From the NCBI GenBank assembly GCA_016125455.1, contig WGLS01000030.1, positions 1 to 64,000 on the forward strand: 64,000 nucleotides of DNA, read 5' to 3'. The DNA comes from Alphaproteobacteria bacterium (GTDB lineage: Bacteria; Pseudomonadota; Alphaproteobacteria; Caulobacterales; Parvularculaceae). The position numbers and the translations under genes were made by a program. The stretch's first letter is position 1. Each line of letters opens with the position of its first letter. A model generated the notes under the pieces. The model saw only the letters and a program-made list of their open reading frames with translations, had not been told where the DNA came from and did no database searches. Positions 57,167-64,000 of the stretch are shown piece by piece.

Positions 57167-58144
57167 TCATACCTTCACGAATAGCAGGATGGGCCACACC
57201 GGGTGCTGCGGCGGATGGGCGGGGTCGCCGACCGGCGTCGCCGGCGGCAGGCGATTGATGAGCTTGAAGCCCGCGGCCGAATAAGCATCGCGCACGCCAT
57301 TTTCCTGCTCGGCCATCAGTCCTGCGAGGAGGACGCGCCCGCCTGCCGCCATGATTTCGCCCATGCCCGGCGCGAATTCAACCAGCGGCCCGGCAAGGAT
57401 ATTGGCGAAAACAAAGTCAAAGGGCGCGACGCCAAGCACTGCGGCATGCATGGGCCCGTCCGCGACATCAAAAGACGTCAGGTCGCGGACGCCGTTCAGC
57501 CTCGCGTTCTCTCGCGCGATATCGACTGACGTCGGATCGATATCGACGCCGTGGATGTGAATGCCCCAGAGCTTTGCCGCCGCAATCGCGAGGACTCCCG
57601 AACCGCAGCCAAGGTCGAGAGCCCTGGTTGGCGGCGCGCCAGCGAAACGGTCCAGCATCGAAAGGCAACCGAAGGTGGTGGGATGGTGGCCGGTGCCGAA
57701 CGCCTGGTTGGCGTCAATGCGTATAGAGATGATGCTGTCACTTGAAGGCGCCTTGCCTTCGTCGTGCGTGCCATAGAGGACGAACCGGCCAACTTCGACA
57801 AGGCCTAGCCCCTCCAGGGAGTACTGCACCCAGTTCGTCTCGGGCAACGTTTCCGACCCTTCGCGTCGAACCACGCCCCAGTCGAGTCCGAGCGCTTCGA
57901 GGAATGCCGCAAGGCGCGCCTCCACCCCGTGGATGTCGATATCCGAATATGCGTAATACTCAAGCAGCCAGTCGCCATCGTCCGCCTCCGGCGAGCCTTC
58001 CACTGGCGCAAGGCCATCAGGTCCCGGCAAGGGGCGGAAGCTGACCGCCGCCTCATCCATGAATTCGGACAGAAAGGTCTGGCCGGCGTCTAGCGTCGGC
58101 TTCGGTCCGGCCCAGGAATGCTTTGTTATGGGGCGATCGGTCAT
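57167..58144 (-). CDS. prmA: Ribosomal protein L11 methyltransferase PrmA
   Basis: 325 residues. Trimethylates ribosomal protein L11. SAM-binding motif ALDLGCGSGVLAIAAAKLWG, the DIDPTSV acidic loop, FANILAGPLVEF and upstream GTGHHPTTFGCL. Its ATG overlaps the uvrD stop (ATGA), so it is coupled to the helicase. Confidence 0.95.
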   Translation of the reverse strand: MTDRPITKHSWAGPKPTLDAGQTFLSEFMDEAAVSFRPLPGPDGLAPVEGSPEADDGDWLLEYYAYSDIDIHGVEARLAAFLEALGLDWGVVRREGSETLPETNWVQYSLEGLGLVEVGRFVLYGTHDEGKAPSSDSIISIRIDANQAFGTGHHPTTFGCLSMLDRFAGAPPTRALDLGCGSGVLAIAAAKLWGIHIHGVDIDPTSVDIARENARLNGVRDLTSFDVADGPMHAAVLGVAPFDFVFANILAGPLVEFAPGMGEIMAAGGRVLLAGLMAEQENGVRDAYSAAGFKLINRLPPATPVGDPAHPPQHPVWPILLFVKV

Positions 58145-60465
58145 CCCGCCTCGAGAAATGTATCGACGACCCGCTTGGGGCCGGAATGGTCAAACTCGAC
58201 CGTCAGCTTCTGCCCTTCTGCTTCGGTCACCCGTCCGTAGCCGAATTTCTGATGGAAAACGCGCGCGCCGACGTCGAATTTTGCGGCGCCCGGCGCATTG
58301 ACCGAAACCGTCGTCGCCCTCCCGTCGATAATCGGCGGCGCGCCGGCCGGACGGGCCTTGGCCGCCCTCGCGCGGCGCCACCCCGGATTGTCATAGTAGG
58401 TGTCGGTCTCAAGCGCCGCGCCGTCGAAACGGGAGTGGCTGGCGAGATCCCGCGCCGCGGCGCCATAAAGCCCGGGCTGTGAGTCCACCTGAACAAAGTC
58501 TTCCGGCAACTCGTCGATAAAGCGGGACGGCATTTGCGAACGCCATTGTCCGTAGACCTGTCGATTGGCGGCGAAGGATATCCGACAGTCTTCCATTGCG
58601 CGCGTGACGCCGACATAAGCGAGCCGACGTTCCTCTTCGAGCGCCGCTTCGCCATTCTCGTCAATTGCTCGTTTCGAGGGAAAGATTTCCTCCTCCCATC
58701 CGGGCAGAAACACGACCGGAAACTCAAGGCCCTTCGCCGCGTGCAGGGTCATCAGCCACACTTCGCCGTCCGGGCTTGCCTCATTGTGTTCGGCGACCAG
58801 CGCCACATGATCGAGATATGCTTCCATTGTGTCGAACTCCGACACCGCCTGAATGACTTCCTTCAGGTTGTCGAGCTTGGAATCGGCTTTTGCCGACTTC
58901 GAGTGTCGCCAGTAATCAACGTACCCGGACTCTTCCAGAATGATCTCGGCGATATCCCGAGGCGGCAGGTCTTTCGCTTCGCGCGCCCACCGATCGACCA
59001 TTTCAATAAATTTGCGCAGGGCGTTCCGCCCGACCGCCGGCAATTCATCGGACGTGATGAGTTCGCGGGCGGCGGTCATGTTCGAAACGCCGTTCGCGCG
59101 CGCGTGCGCATGCACGCCCTGCAGCGATTGCCCGCCGAGTTTGCGCGCTGGCTTGTTGGCGATCCGGTCGAAAGCAAGATCGTCGTCCTGAGACCTGACC
59201 AGCCGGAAGTAGGCTATTGCGTCCCTTGTCTCCTCACGTTCGTAAAATCTCGGACCGCCGACGACGCGGTAGGGAATGCCAAGGGCGTTGAACCGCTCTT
59301 CAAATGCCCGCATCTGGAACGACGCGCGAACCAGCACCGCCATATGGTTCAGGGCGCGGCCGCTGGATTGCTCCGCTTCGATATCGCCGCAGACAAGGCG
59401 GGCCTCTTCGTCTCCGTCCCATATGCCACGGACACGGACCATCTCGCCTTCCTGCCGGTCCGTCCACAGGGTCTTGCCAAGTCTGGCCTTGTTTGCGCTG
59501 ATGAGGGCGGACGCCGCGCCGAGGATGGCGGGGGTTGAGCGATAGTTTCGCTCCAACCGGATTACGGTTGCGCCGGGAAAGTCATTCTCGAAGCGGAGGA
59601 TGTTTTCCACTTCCGCGCCGCGCCAGCCATAGATTGACTGGTCGTCGTCCCCGACGCAGCAAATGTTCTTCGACTTCTGCGCCAGCAAGCGAAGCCAGAG
59701 GTACTGCGCCACATTCGTATCCTGGTACTCGTCGACCAGCATGTACCTGAATCGCGACTGGTAATCGGCGAGAATGTCCGGATACTTCTGAAAGATCGTT
59801 ATATTGTGGACGAGCAGGTCGCCAAAGTCGGCCGCATTGAGCGTCTTGAGGCGATCCTGATACGTACGGAAAAGTTCGATTGCGCGGCCTTCCGCGAAGA
59901 AATAGGCCTCATTTCCAGGCGTGGAGTCCGGCGTCAGGCCCCGGTTCTTCCAGCCGTCAATGACAGTTGCGATATGACGCCCGGTCCAGCGCTTTTCGTC
60001 AAGGCCGGCGTCATTGATCACCTGTTTCGCGAGCCTTACCTGATCGTCGGCGTCGAGGATGGTGAATGTCGACTTCAGCCCTGCAAGCTCGGCGTGGCGT
60101 CGAAGAATGATTGCGGCGATCGAGTGGAAGGTGCCGAGCCAGCGCATCCCTTCCATGCCGTCGCCGATGAGTCCGCGCACGCGTTCGCGCATCTCGCGCG
60201 CTGCCTTGTTCGTAAAGGTCACGGCCAGTATCTGGCTGGGGTAGGCGCGGCCGCTGGCCAGAATATGCGCGATGCGCGTCGTCAGCGCCCGTGTCTTGCC
60301 AGTGCCAGCGCCGGCGAGCATCAGCACCGGCCCTTCGGTCGCAACGACCGCCGCGCGTTGCTCATCGTTCAGTCCGTCAAGGTAGGCGGCGTCAGGCGCG
60401 CCGCCTTCGGACCTTGCGCCAAGGCCTGCACGCGCGCGTTCGGAAATGGAAAGCGGATGGGACAT
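58141..60465 (-). CDS. uvrD: UvrD/PcrA-type DNA helicase II
   Basis: 774 residues. SF1A 3'-5' helicase for excision and mismatch repair. Walker A AGAGTGKT at about residues 51-58, Walker B VDEYQDTN, GDDDQSIYGWRGA, LERNYRSTPAILGAA, and the late motifs LMTLHAAKGLEFPVVFLPGWEEE and RRLAYVGVTRAM. The C-terminal Tudor-like domain (KFDVGARVFHQKFGYGRV) is complete. Confidence 0.96.
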   Translation of the reverse strand: MSHPLSISERARAGLGARSEGGAPDAAYLDGLNDEQRAAVVATEGPVLMLAGAGTGKTRALTTRIAHILASGRAYPSQILAVTFTNKAAREMRERVRGLIGDGMEGMRWLGTFHSIAAIILRRHAELAGLKSTFTILDADDQVRLAKQVINDAGLDEKRWTGRHIATVIDGWKNRGLTPDSTPGNEAYFFAEGRAIELFRTYQDRLKTLNAADFGDLLVHNITIFQKYPDILADYQSRFRYMLVDEYQDTNVAQYLWLRLLAQKSKNICCVGDDDQSIYGWRGAEVENILRFENDFPGATVIRLERNYRSTPAILGAASALISANKARLGKTLWTDRQEGEMVRVRGIWDGDEEARLVCGDIEAEQSSGRALNHMAVLVRASFQMRAFEERFNALGIPYRVVGGPRFYEREETRDAIAYFRLVRSQDDDLAFDRIANKPARKLGGQSLQGVHAHARANGVSNMTAARELITSDELPAVGRNALRKFIEMVDRWAREAKDLPPRDIAEIILEESGYVDYWRHSKSAKADSKLDNLKEVIQAVSEFDTMEAYLDHVALVAEHNEASPDGEVWLMTLHAAKGLEFPVVFLPGWEEEIFPSKRAIDENGEAALEEERRLAYVGVTRAMEDCRISFAANRQVYGQWRSQMPSRFIDELPEDFVQVDSQPGLYGAAARDLASHSRFDGAALETDTYYDNPGWRRARAAKARPAGAPPIIDGRATTVSVNAPGAAKFDVGARVFHQKFGYGRVTEAEGQKLTVEFDHSGPKRVVDTFLEAG

Positions 60466-60610
60466 TTCGAGAACTTAGGCGCGCGCGCTCGATTCTTGAA
60501 GGCGACACTTCTGACGTTTGCCCTGGAAGTCGACGCAGGCTGTCGTTCAATGTCGCGCCAGGGCGCTGAATCGCGATAGCATTCGATCGAAATCAGATGG
60601 AGCAATAGCG

Positions 60611-60946
60611 TTGGCTGGAAAATTCGAAATCTACAAGGACAAGGCGGGAGAGTTTCGGTTTCGCCTGAAGGCCGGGAACGGCCAGACAATTCTCGCTAGC
60701 GAGGGCTACAAGGAGCGCGCCGGCGTCACCAATGGGGTCGAGTCCGTCAGGAAGAATGCCGGCGATGACGCGCGCTATGAGCGCAAGACGTCGACGAACG
60801 GCAAGCCCTTCTTCGTTCTGAAAGCCGCCAACCATCAGGTGATCGGCAATTCCGAAATGTACGAAAGCGAAGATGCGCGGGAAAATGGTATCCGCAGCGT
60901 AATGGCGAGTGCGCCTGACGCTACGGTCGATGACCAGACGGCCTGA
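60611..60946 (+). CDS. YegP-family (DUF1508) protein
   Basis: 111 residues from a TTG at 60611 (read as MAGKFEIYKDKAGE), with GGAG 8 bases upstream; the longer track ORF adds unrelated residues. Two tandem DUF1508 repeats: FEIYKDKAGEFRFRLKAGNG and YERKTSTNGKPFFVLKAANHQ, each ending in the SEGYKE or SEMYES strand. Small protein of unknown function. The non-AUG start is a prediction. Confidence 0.88.
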   Translation: MAGKFEIYKDKAGEFRFRLKAGNGQTILASEGYKERAGVTNGVESVRKNAGDDARYERKTSTNGKPFFVLKAANHQVIGNSEMYESEDARENGIRSVMASAPDATVDDQTA

Positions 60947-60988
60947 CGGCTGCAATACGCCGGCATTACTGCGTAGCTGCGGCAGGCG

Positions 60989-61017
60989 GACTCGAGTCCG
61001 GATTGCCGACTCGATTC
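60989..61017. promoter_or_regulatory. Cluster of four GANTC (CcrM-type) sites
   Basis: GACTC, GAGTC, GACTC and GATTC lie within 29 bases, the first two back-to-back in the 12-bp palindrome GGACTCGAGTCC. They occupy the space between the convergent yegP and 61130-62056 genes, not a clear promoter. See findings. Confidence 0.45.
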
Positions 61018-61022
61018 AGTAG

Positions 61023-61056
61023 GGTGGGTAAAGCGGCCCGCTTCCGCTTCCCCACC
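61023..61056. terminator. Stem-loop between convergent genes (possible terminator)
   Basis: GGTGGG pairs with CCCACC and, inside it, AAGCG pairs with CGCTT around a GCC loop. It lies 74 bases from the end of the minus-strand gene and 77 from yegP. No T-run follows. Confidence 0.3.
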
Positions 61057-61129
61057 TCTCGTCTCCCGCCATGGCGACAGTGAAGCCACGAACCAGCGCC
61101 TTCTGCCGTTCTGCGAAGGCGTAACGAAA

Positions 61130-62056
61130 TCAATCCGCGGAGGTGAGGGTCGGTGAGGCGTCGACCGTTCGAATGGTGTCGAGCACTGACTTGCAGACAT
61201 TATCGCCGATGGTCTGCTCGGCCGGGATAAAGGCGACGTCATCAATAAGGAAATCGATGTTCCGGCGACGGCGTTCGGCCCGGGCCGTCTTTTGCTCTTC
61301 GGTCATCTGCGGCGGCTCTTCGCCTGATGCGACAAGGTAGTCATAGGCCGCCTGCTCCGCGGCGTCGTCGTCTTCGAGCTTGAGGCTGCGCATTTCGATT
61401 TCAATGCTGTCGGCCGCGCCTTCTTCGAGGAAGGCCATGACCTTGTTCCGCCATCTGAACGTATTGTTGGTCCAGGTGAAATCGACCTTGGTCGAACCGA
61501 TGCGGGCCGGCTCTCCGCCGTCGACGCCTGATCGGCGCATGGTGATGTTCACGCGAAACCGTTCGCCCTCGACGCCGCCAACAGGGTAGATCGACAACGC
61601 TGTTGCGCACACCGGCGCATCGAACTTGATGCGCAGCGGGTCGCGAGGGCTGTTCGAGTATACGGCGGCGTAGCTGCCGCTCGGCGGCGCTTCATAGGTG
61701 CAGCGCGAATCATAACGCGGGTAGCGTTGGCCGTCGCAGATCTGGAGCTTCAAGCCATCACTGAAACGAACGCCCATGCCATCCGCATACTGACCTGATA
61801 CGATATCGTTATTCCGGCCCGGCGGCGGGTCGAACGTCACGACGCGAAACGGAACGTCGAACTGGTCGGCGCCAGGCGTAACCTCGCGATAGTACCCAAG
61901 TACGTCGGTCGCAGGATTGCCGTCTCCGTCCGCATCGGCGCCGATGCCATTCTCGCCTGCCGCCGCGCGGCCGGGCGCATAAGCGCTGGCGGCCACGGCA
62001 AGGACCGCGGCAAGCCGGAATGCGTCGCTAAGGTGCGCCTGAACGAAATTTGACAT
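61130..62056 (-). CDS. Secreted hypothetical protein with a beta-sandwich-like body
   Basis: 308 residues with a signal peptide (AAVLAVAASAYAPGRAAAG). Directly after it comes DADGDGNPATD, an EF-hand/type III-like Asp-rich loop that may bind calcium. The body (about residues 75-200) has beta-rich features of jelly-roll carbohydrate- or lectin-like extracellular domains (APVCATALSIYPVGGVEGERFRVNI, and a closing NIDFLIDDVAFIP near residue 270). A charged Glu/Lys/Arg-rich stretch (EEQKTARAERRRR) lies between. I do not recognise a named family. Function unknown. Confidence 0.75.
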   Translation of the reverse strand: MSNFVQAHLSDAFRLAAVLAVAASAYAPGRAAAGENGIGADADGDGNPATDVLGYYREVTPGADQFDVPFRVVTFDPPPGRNNDIVSGQYADGMGVRFSDGLKLQICDGQRYPRYDSRCTYEAPPSGSYAAVYSNSPRDPLRIKFDAPVCATALSIYPVGGVEGERFRVNITMRRSGVDGGEPARIGSTKVDFTWTNNTFRWRNKVMAFLEEGAADSIEIEMRSLKLEDDDAAEQAAYDYLVASGEEPPQMTEEQKTARAERRRRNIDFLIDDVAFIPAEQTIGDNVCKSVLDTIRTVDASPTLTSAD

Positions 62057-62188
62057 CTGCCATCCCCTTCGGCGTTAACCTTACACCGCTGATCGAAACG
62101 CCGCAAAGGTCTTCCGGTCAATGAAGGCCAATGCCGGTCGTTTACCCGGCGACTTGTTGCGTTTTCGCCGCCGAGAAAGGCTGCAAAT

Positions 62189-63877
62189 ATGTTCGACACT
62201 GCCTGGAGCGCCGCGATCAAACCTGTTGGAAATTCTCTAGCAGCCTGTTTTTGTTATATTTTTACGCTCACCGGGTCGTTCGCGCCGGTCGATGCCCGGA
62301 CCGCCGATCCGGCCTTGCCGCAGGCGCAGTCGCAGACGGACGTCGCGGCTTTCGTACGAATCGAAAATGATTTCCGCTGGCTGTCCGATGACGCCCGCAA
62401 TGGCCGGTTGGCTGGGTCGGACGGGCACCGGGCGGCGGCGGCCTATGTTGCCGACGCGATGGCCCGCGCTGGGCTCGCTCCCGCAGGGGCGGAGGGGTGG
62501 CGACAGCCTGTGCGTCTCGTTCGCGCGACGGCGAAGATCGAGGATGCGAGTCTGCAAGCGGTTGGCGACAACGCCGAACCGATTGAATTCGCCATCGACC
62601 GGGATTTCGCGCCGCTGGCGTCGCCGGCGCGCCGCGGCCAATGCGAAGGGCCGGCTGTTTTCGCCGGGTTTGGCGTTGACGATCCGCTCGGACGCCATAC
62701 CGACGTCGGGGCCGGCAATCGTCTTGAGGGAAGGGTTGTTCTGGTGCTCGACGCGGTGCCGGCAATATTTGACGGCGAGGAGGCGATTTATCTTCGCGAT
62801 CGCGCCGCGAAACTTCGCCATCTGTCGGCGGCAGGCGCTTCTTGCGTCGTTTACATTCAGCCTCCGACCGCGGAACAGAATGGCCGGCCCTGGGACCGGC
62901 AAGTGAGGCGACTGAAGCGAGAGGCCTGGTTCCTGCGCGACGAGCCCGCGCCGGTCCCGGCCGTCTTCCTCCACTGGGCGGCGGCTGACCGCATCTTGGG
63001 TCTCGACCGGGCCAACGCGATTATGCGCCGAGGCGCAGACGCGCCGTCGATGGAGGGTCGGTTCGAAGACCTCGCGGTTCGGATCCGTCTGCGCACGTCA
63101 AATACATTGTCGCATGTAGAAAGCGAAAACGTCGTGGGCGTATTGCCTGCCGCCGCGGAAGGAGCGGGTTCCGCAATTGTCGTGACGGCGCATCTCGATC
63201 ACCTGGGCCCTACGACCGACGCGGGTGGCGTCGATCGCATTCGAAACGGAGCATTCGACAATGCGCTCGGCGTTGCAGTCATGCTGGAGGTCGCCAGACG
63301 CCTGGCTGCCCGGTCGACCCCTCCGGCGCAGCAGATCGCTTTTGTTGCCCTGACCGCGGAAGAACAGGGACTTCTCGGGTCATCGGCGTTCGCGGCAAAA
63401 CCGCCGTCGCGGGTCGCCGACGTCGCCGCCAACGTCAATATCGACATGCCGCTGTTGATGTCGCCGATCGAGGATGTGCTGGCGATTGGCGCCGAACGAT
63501 CGTCGCTCCACTCGGTCGCGCAGGCGGCTGCGCGCGATGCGGGGCTTTCGCTCGGCGATGGATCCGACGCCGCCCGCGGCCTCTTCCTGCGGTCGGACCA
63601 GTTCAGTTTCGCCCGCAAGGGCGCGCCGGCGACCATGTTGTTCGTCGGCGCCGCTGGCGGCGGCCGACAGGCCTTTGCCGACTTTTCCGCCCGTCACTAC
63701 CATCAGCCTTCAGACGAAGCGTCTCTCGGGCTGGATATCGATGCGGTTACCCGTTTTCTCGATTTCGCGGCCGGCCTCGTCGAAGCCGCCGCCGATGCGC
63801 CGTCGCCGCCTAAGTGGGTGGACGGCGATTTCTTCAAGGCGGCGTCGGATCAGGCTGCGGCGCGGCCCGTCCAATAG
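62189..63877 (+). CDS. Exported M28-family zinc exopeptidase
   Basis: 562 residues. The N-terminus has a hydrophobic signal-like segment (about residues 15-35). A PA-like insert domain (GRVVLVLDAVPAIFDGEEAI) precedes the M28 core. Zinc and catalytic residues: AHLDHLG, GAFDNALGVAV, TAEEQGLLGSSA, NVNIDMP and YHQPSDE. It likely trims peptides in the periplasm or outside. The substrate is not determined. Confidence 0.9.
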   Translation: MFDTAWSAAIKPVGNSLAACFCYIFTLTGSFAPVDARTADPALPQAQSQTDVAAFVRIENDFRWLSDDARNGRLAGSDGHRAAAAYVADAMARAGLAPAGAEGWRQPVRLVRATAKIEDASLQAVGDNAEPIEFAIDRDFAPLASPARRGQCEGPAVFAGFGVDDPLGRHTDVGAGNRLEGRVVLVLDAVPAIFDGEEAIYLRDRAAKLRHLSAAGASCVVYIQPPTAEQNGRPWDRQVRRLKREAWFLRDEPAPVPAVFLHWAAADRILGLDRANAIMRRGADAPSMEGRFEDLAVRIRLRTSNTLSHVESENVVGVLPAAAEGAGSAIVVTAHLDHLGPTTDAGGVDRIRNGAFDNALGVAVMLEVARRLAARSTPPAQQIAFVALTAEEQGLLGSSAFAAKPPSRVADVAANVNIDMPLLMSPIEDVLAIGAERSSLHSVAQAAARDAGLSLGDGSDAARGLFLRSDQFSFARKGAPATMLFVGAAGGGRQAFADFSARHYHQPSDEASLGLDIDAVTRFLDFAAGLVEAAADAPSPPKWVDGDFFKAASDQAAARPVQ

Positions 63878-63886
63878 CCGCAAGGG

Positions 63887-64000
63887 TCATTCGATTTCCA
63901 AGATGAGGTTTATCGACGCCGACAAGGTTGCTTCGCCGGGTTCGATCGGCGCGCCCTGGGCGGCGAAAGAATCGGCCTGCATGCTCCGCGCGATCGATTT
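63887..64000 (-). CDS. SIMPL (DUF541) domain protein, C-terminal fragment
   Basis: The last 37 codons of a minus-strand gene that runs off the right edge (QADSFAAQGAPIEPGE, then ATLSASINLILEIE). The pattern PIEPGE plus a closing hydrophobic strand is the usual end of periplasmic SIMPL-domain proteins. Only the tail is visible, so the family call is moderate. Convergent with the M28 gene 9 bases away. Confidence 0.65.
   Translation of the reverse strand, partial: KSIARSMQADSFAAQGAPIEPGEATLSASINLILEIE

Overview
The window reads as chromosomal DNA of a GC-rich alphaproteobacterium from the CtrA/CcrM cell-cycle lineage (Caulobacterales, Parvularculales or Hyphomonadaceae-like). This rests on an intact CtrA response regulator, GANTC (CcrM-type) sites near cell-cycle genes, an alphaproteobacterial QueE with a CX14CX2C cluster motif, MurE with the DNPR motif of meso-diaminopimelate ligases, and a compact division/peptidoglycan (dcw) cluster that continues into lpxC-bamD-recN-ligA. 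The species cannot be named from the sequence alone.

Region 1 (1-2.2 kb, decaying edge): the end of an IS5-type insertion sequence, with the transposase N-terminus cut by the window edge, abuts a prematurely ending PD40/TolB-like lipoprotein. Next to it an exported amidohydrolase is interrupted by an in-frame TAA. Region 2 (2.3-4.8 kb): tyrosine catabolism, with maiA divergent from hppD and a MarR regulator; an 18-bp palindrome and GTTACC half-sites lie between the divergent genes. Region 3 (4.8-10.8 kb): an M61-like lipoprotein peptidase, a membrane LytTR regulator overlapping an alpha/beta-hydrolase lipoprotein, cutA, the queuosine genes queC-queE and an orphan flagellin-like protein.

Region 4 (10.9-22.6 kb): a minus-strand four-gene operon (MoxR ATPase, DUF58, BatA/DUF4159 and a large membrane protein), divergent from sppA and a DUF1285-NUDIX-cca operon. 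Region 5 (22.6-28.5 kb, minus strand): an MscS channel, an M20 amidohydrolase and a sigma factor/receptor Ser-Thr kinase pair.

Region 6 (29.0-55.2 kb): ctrA lies head-to-head with mraZ, followed by rsmH-ftsL-ftsI-murE-murF-mraY-murD-ftsW-murG-murC-murB-ddlB-ftsQ-ftsA-ftsZ-lpxC-bamD-recN-ligA. Most junctions overlap by a few bases (ATGA/GTGA), consistent with translational coupling. A 10-bp-periodic MraZ box array sits upstream of mraZ, and CtrA-like boxes sit upstream of ctrA and ftsZ. Together these genes make lipid-linked peptidoglycan precursors, assemble the divisome and link it to outer-membrane biogenesis (LpxC, BamD) and DNA repair/replication (RecN, LigA).

Region 7 (55.2-64 kb): an aminopeptidase P-like M24 enzyme, prmA-uvrD (opposite strand), a YegP-family protein, a secreted beta-sandwich-like hypothetical, an M28 exopeptidase and the C-terminus of a SIMPL-domain protein running off the right edge. 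I found no rRNA, tRNA or CRISPR array. Most of the window is ordinary core genome. The points most worth a second look are the ctrA-mraZ divergent control region, the kinase with a substituted catalytic-loop lysine, the orphan flagellin-like protein, the LytTR/hydrolase overlap with a possible non-AUG start, and the two broken genes at the left edge.
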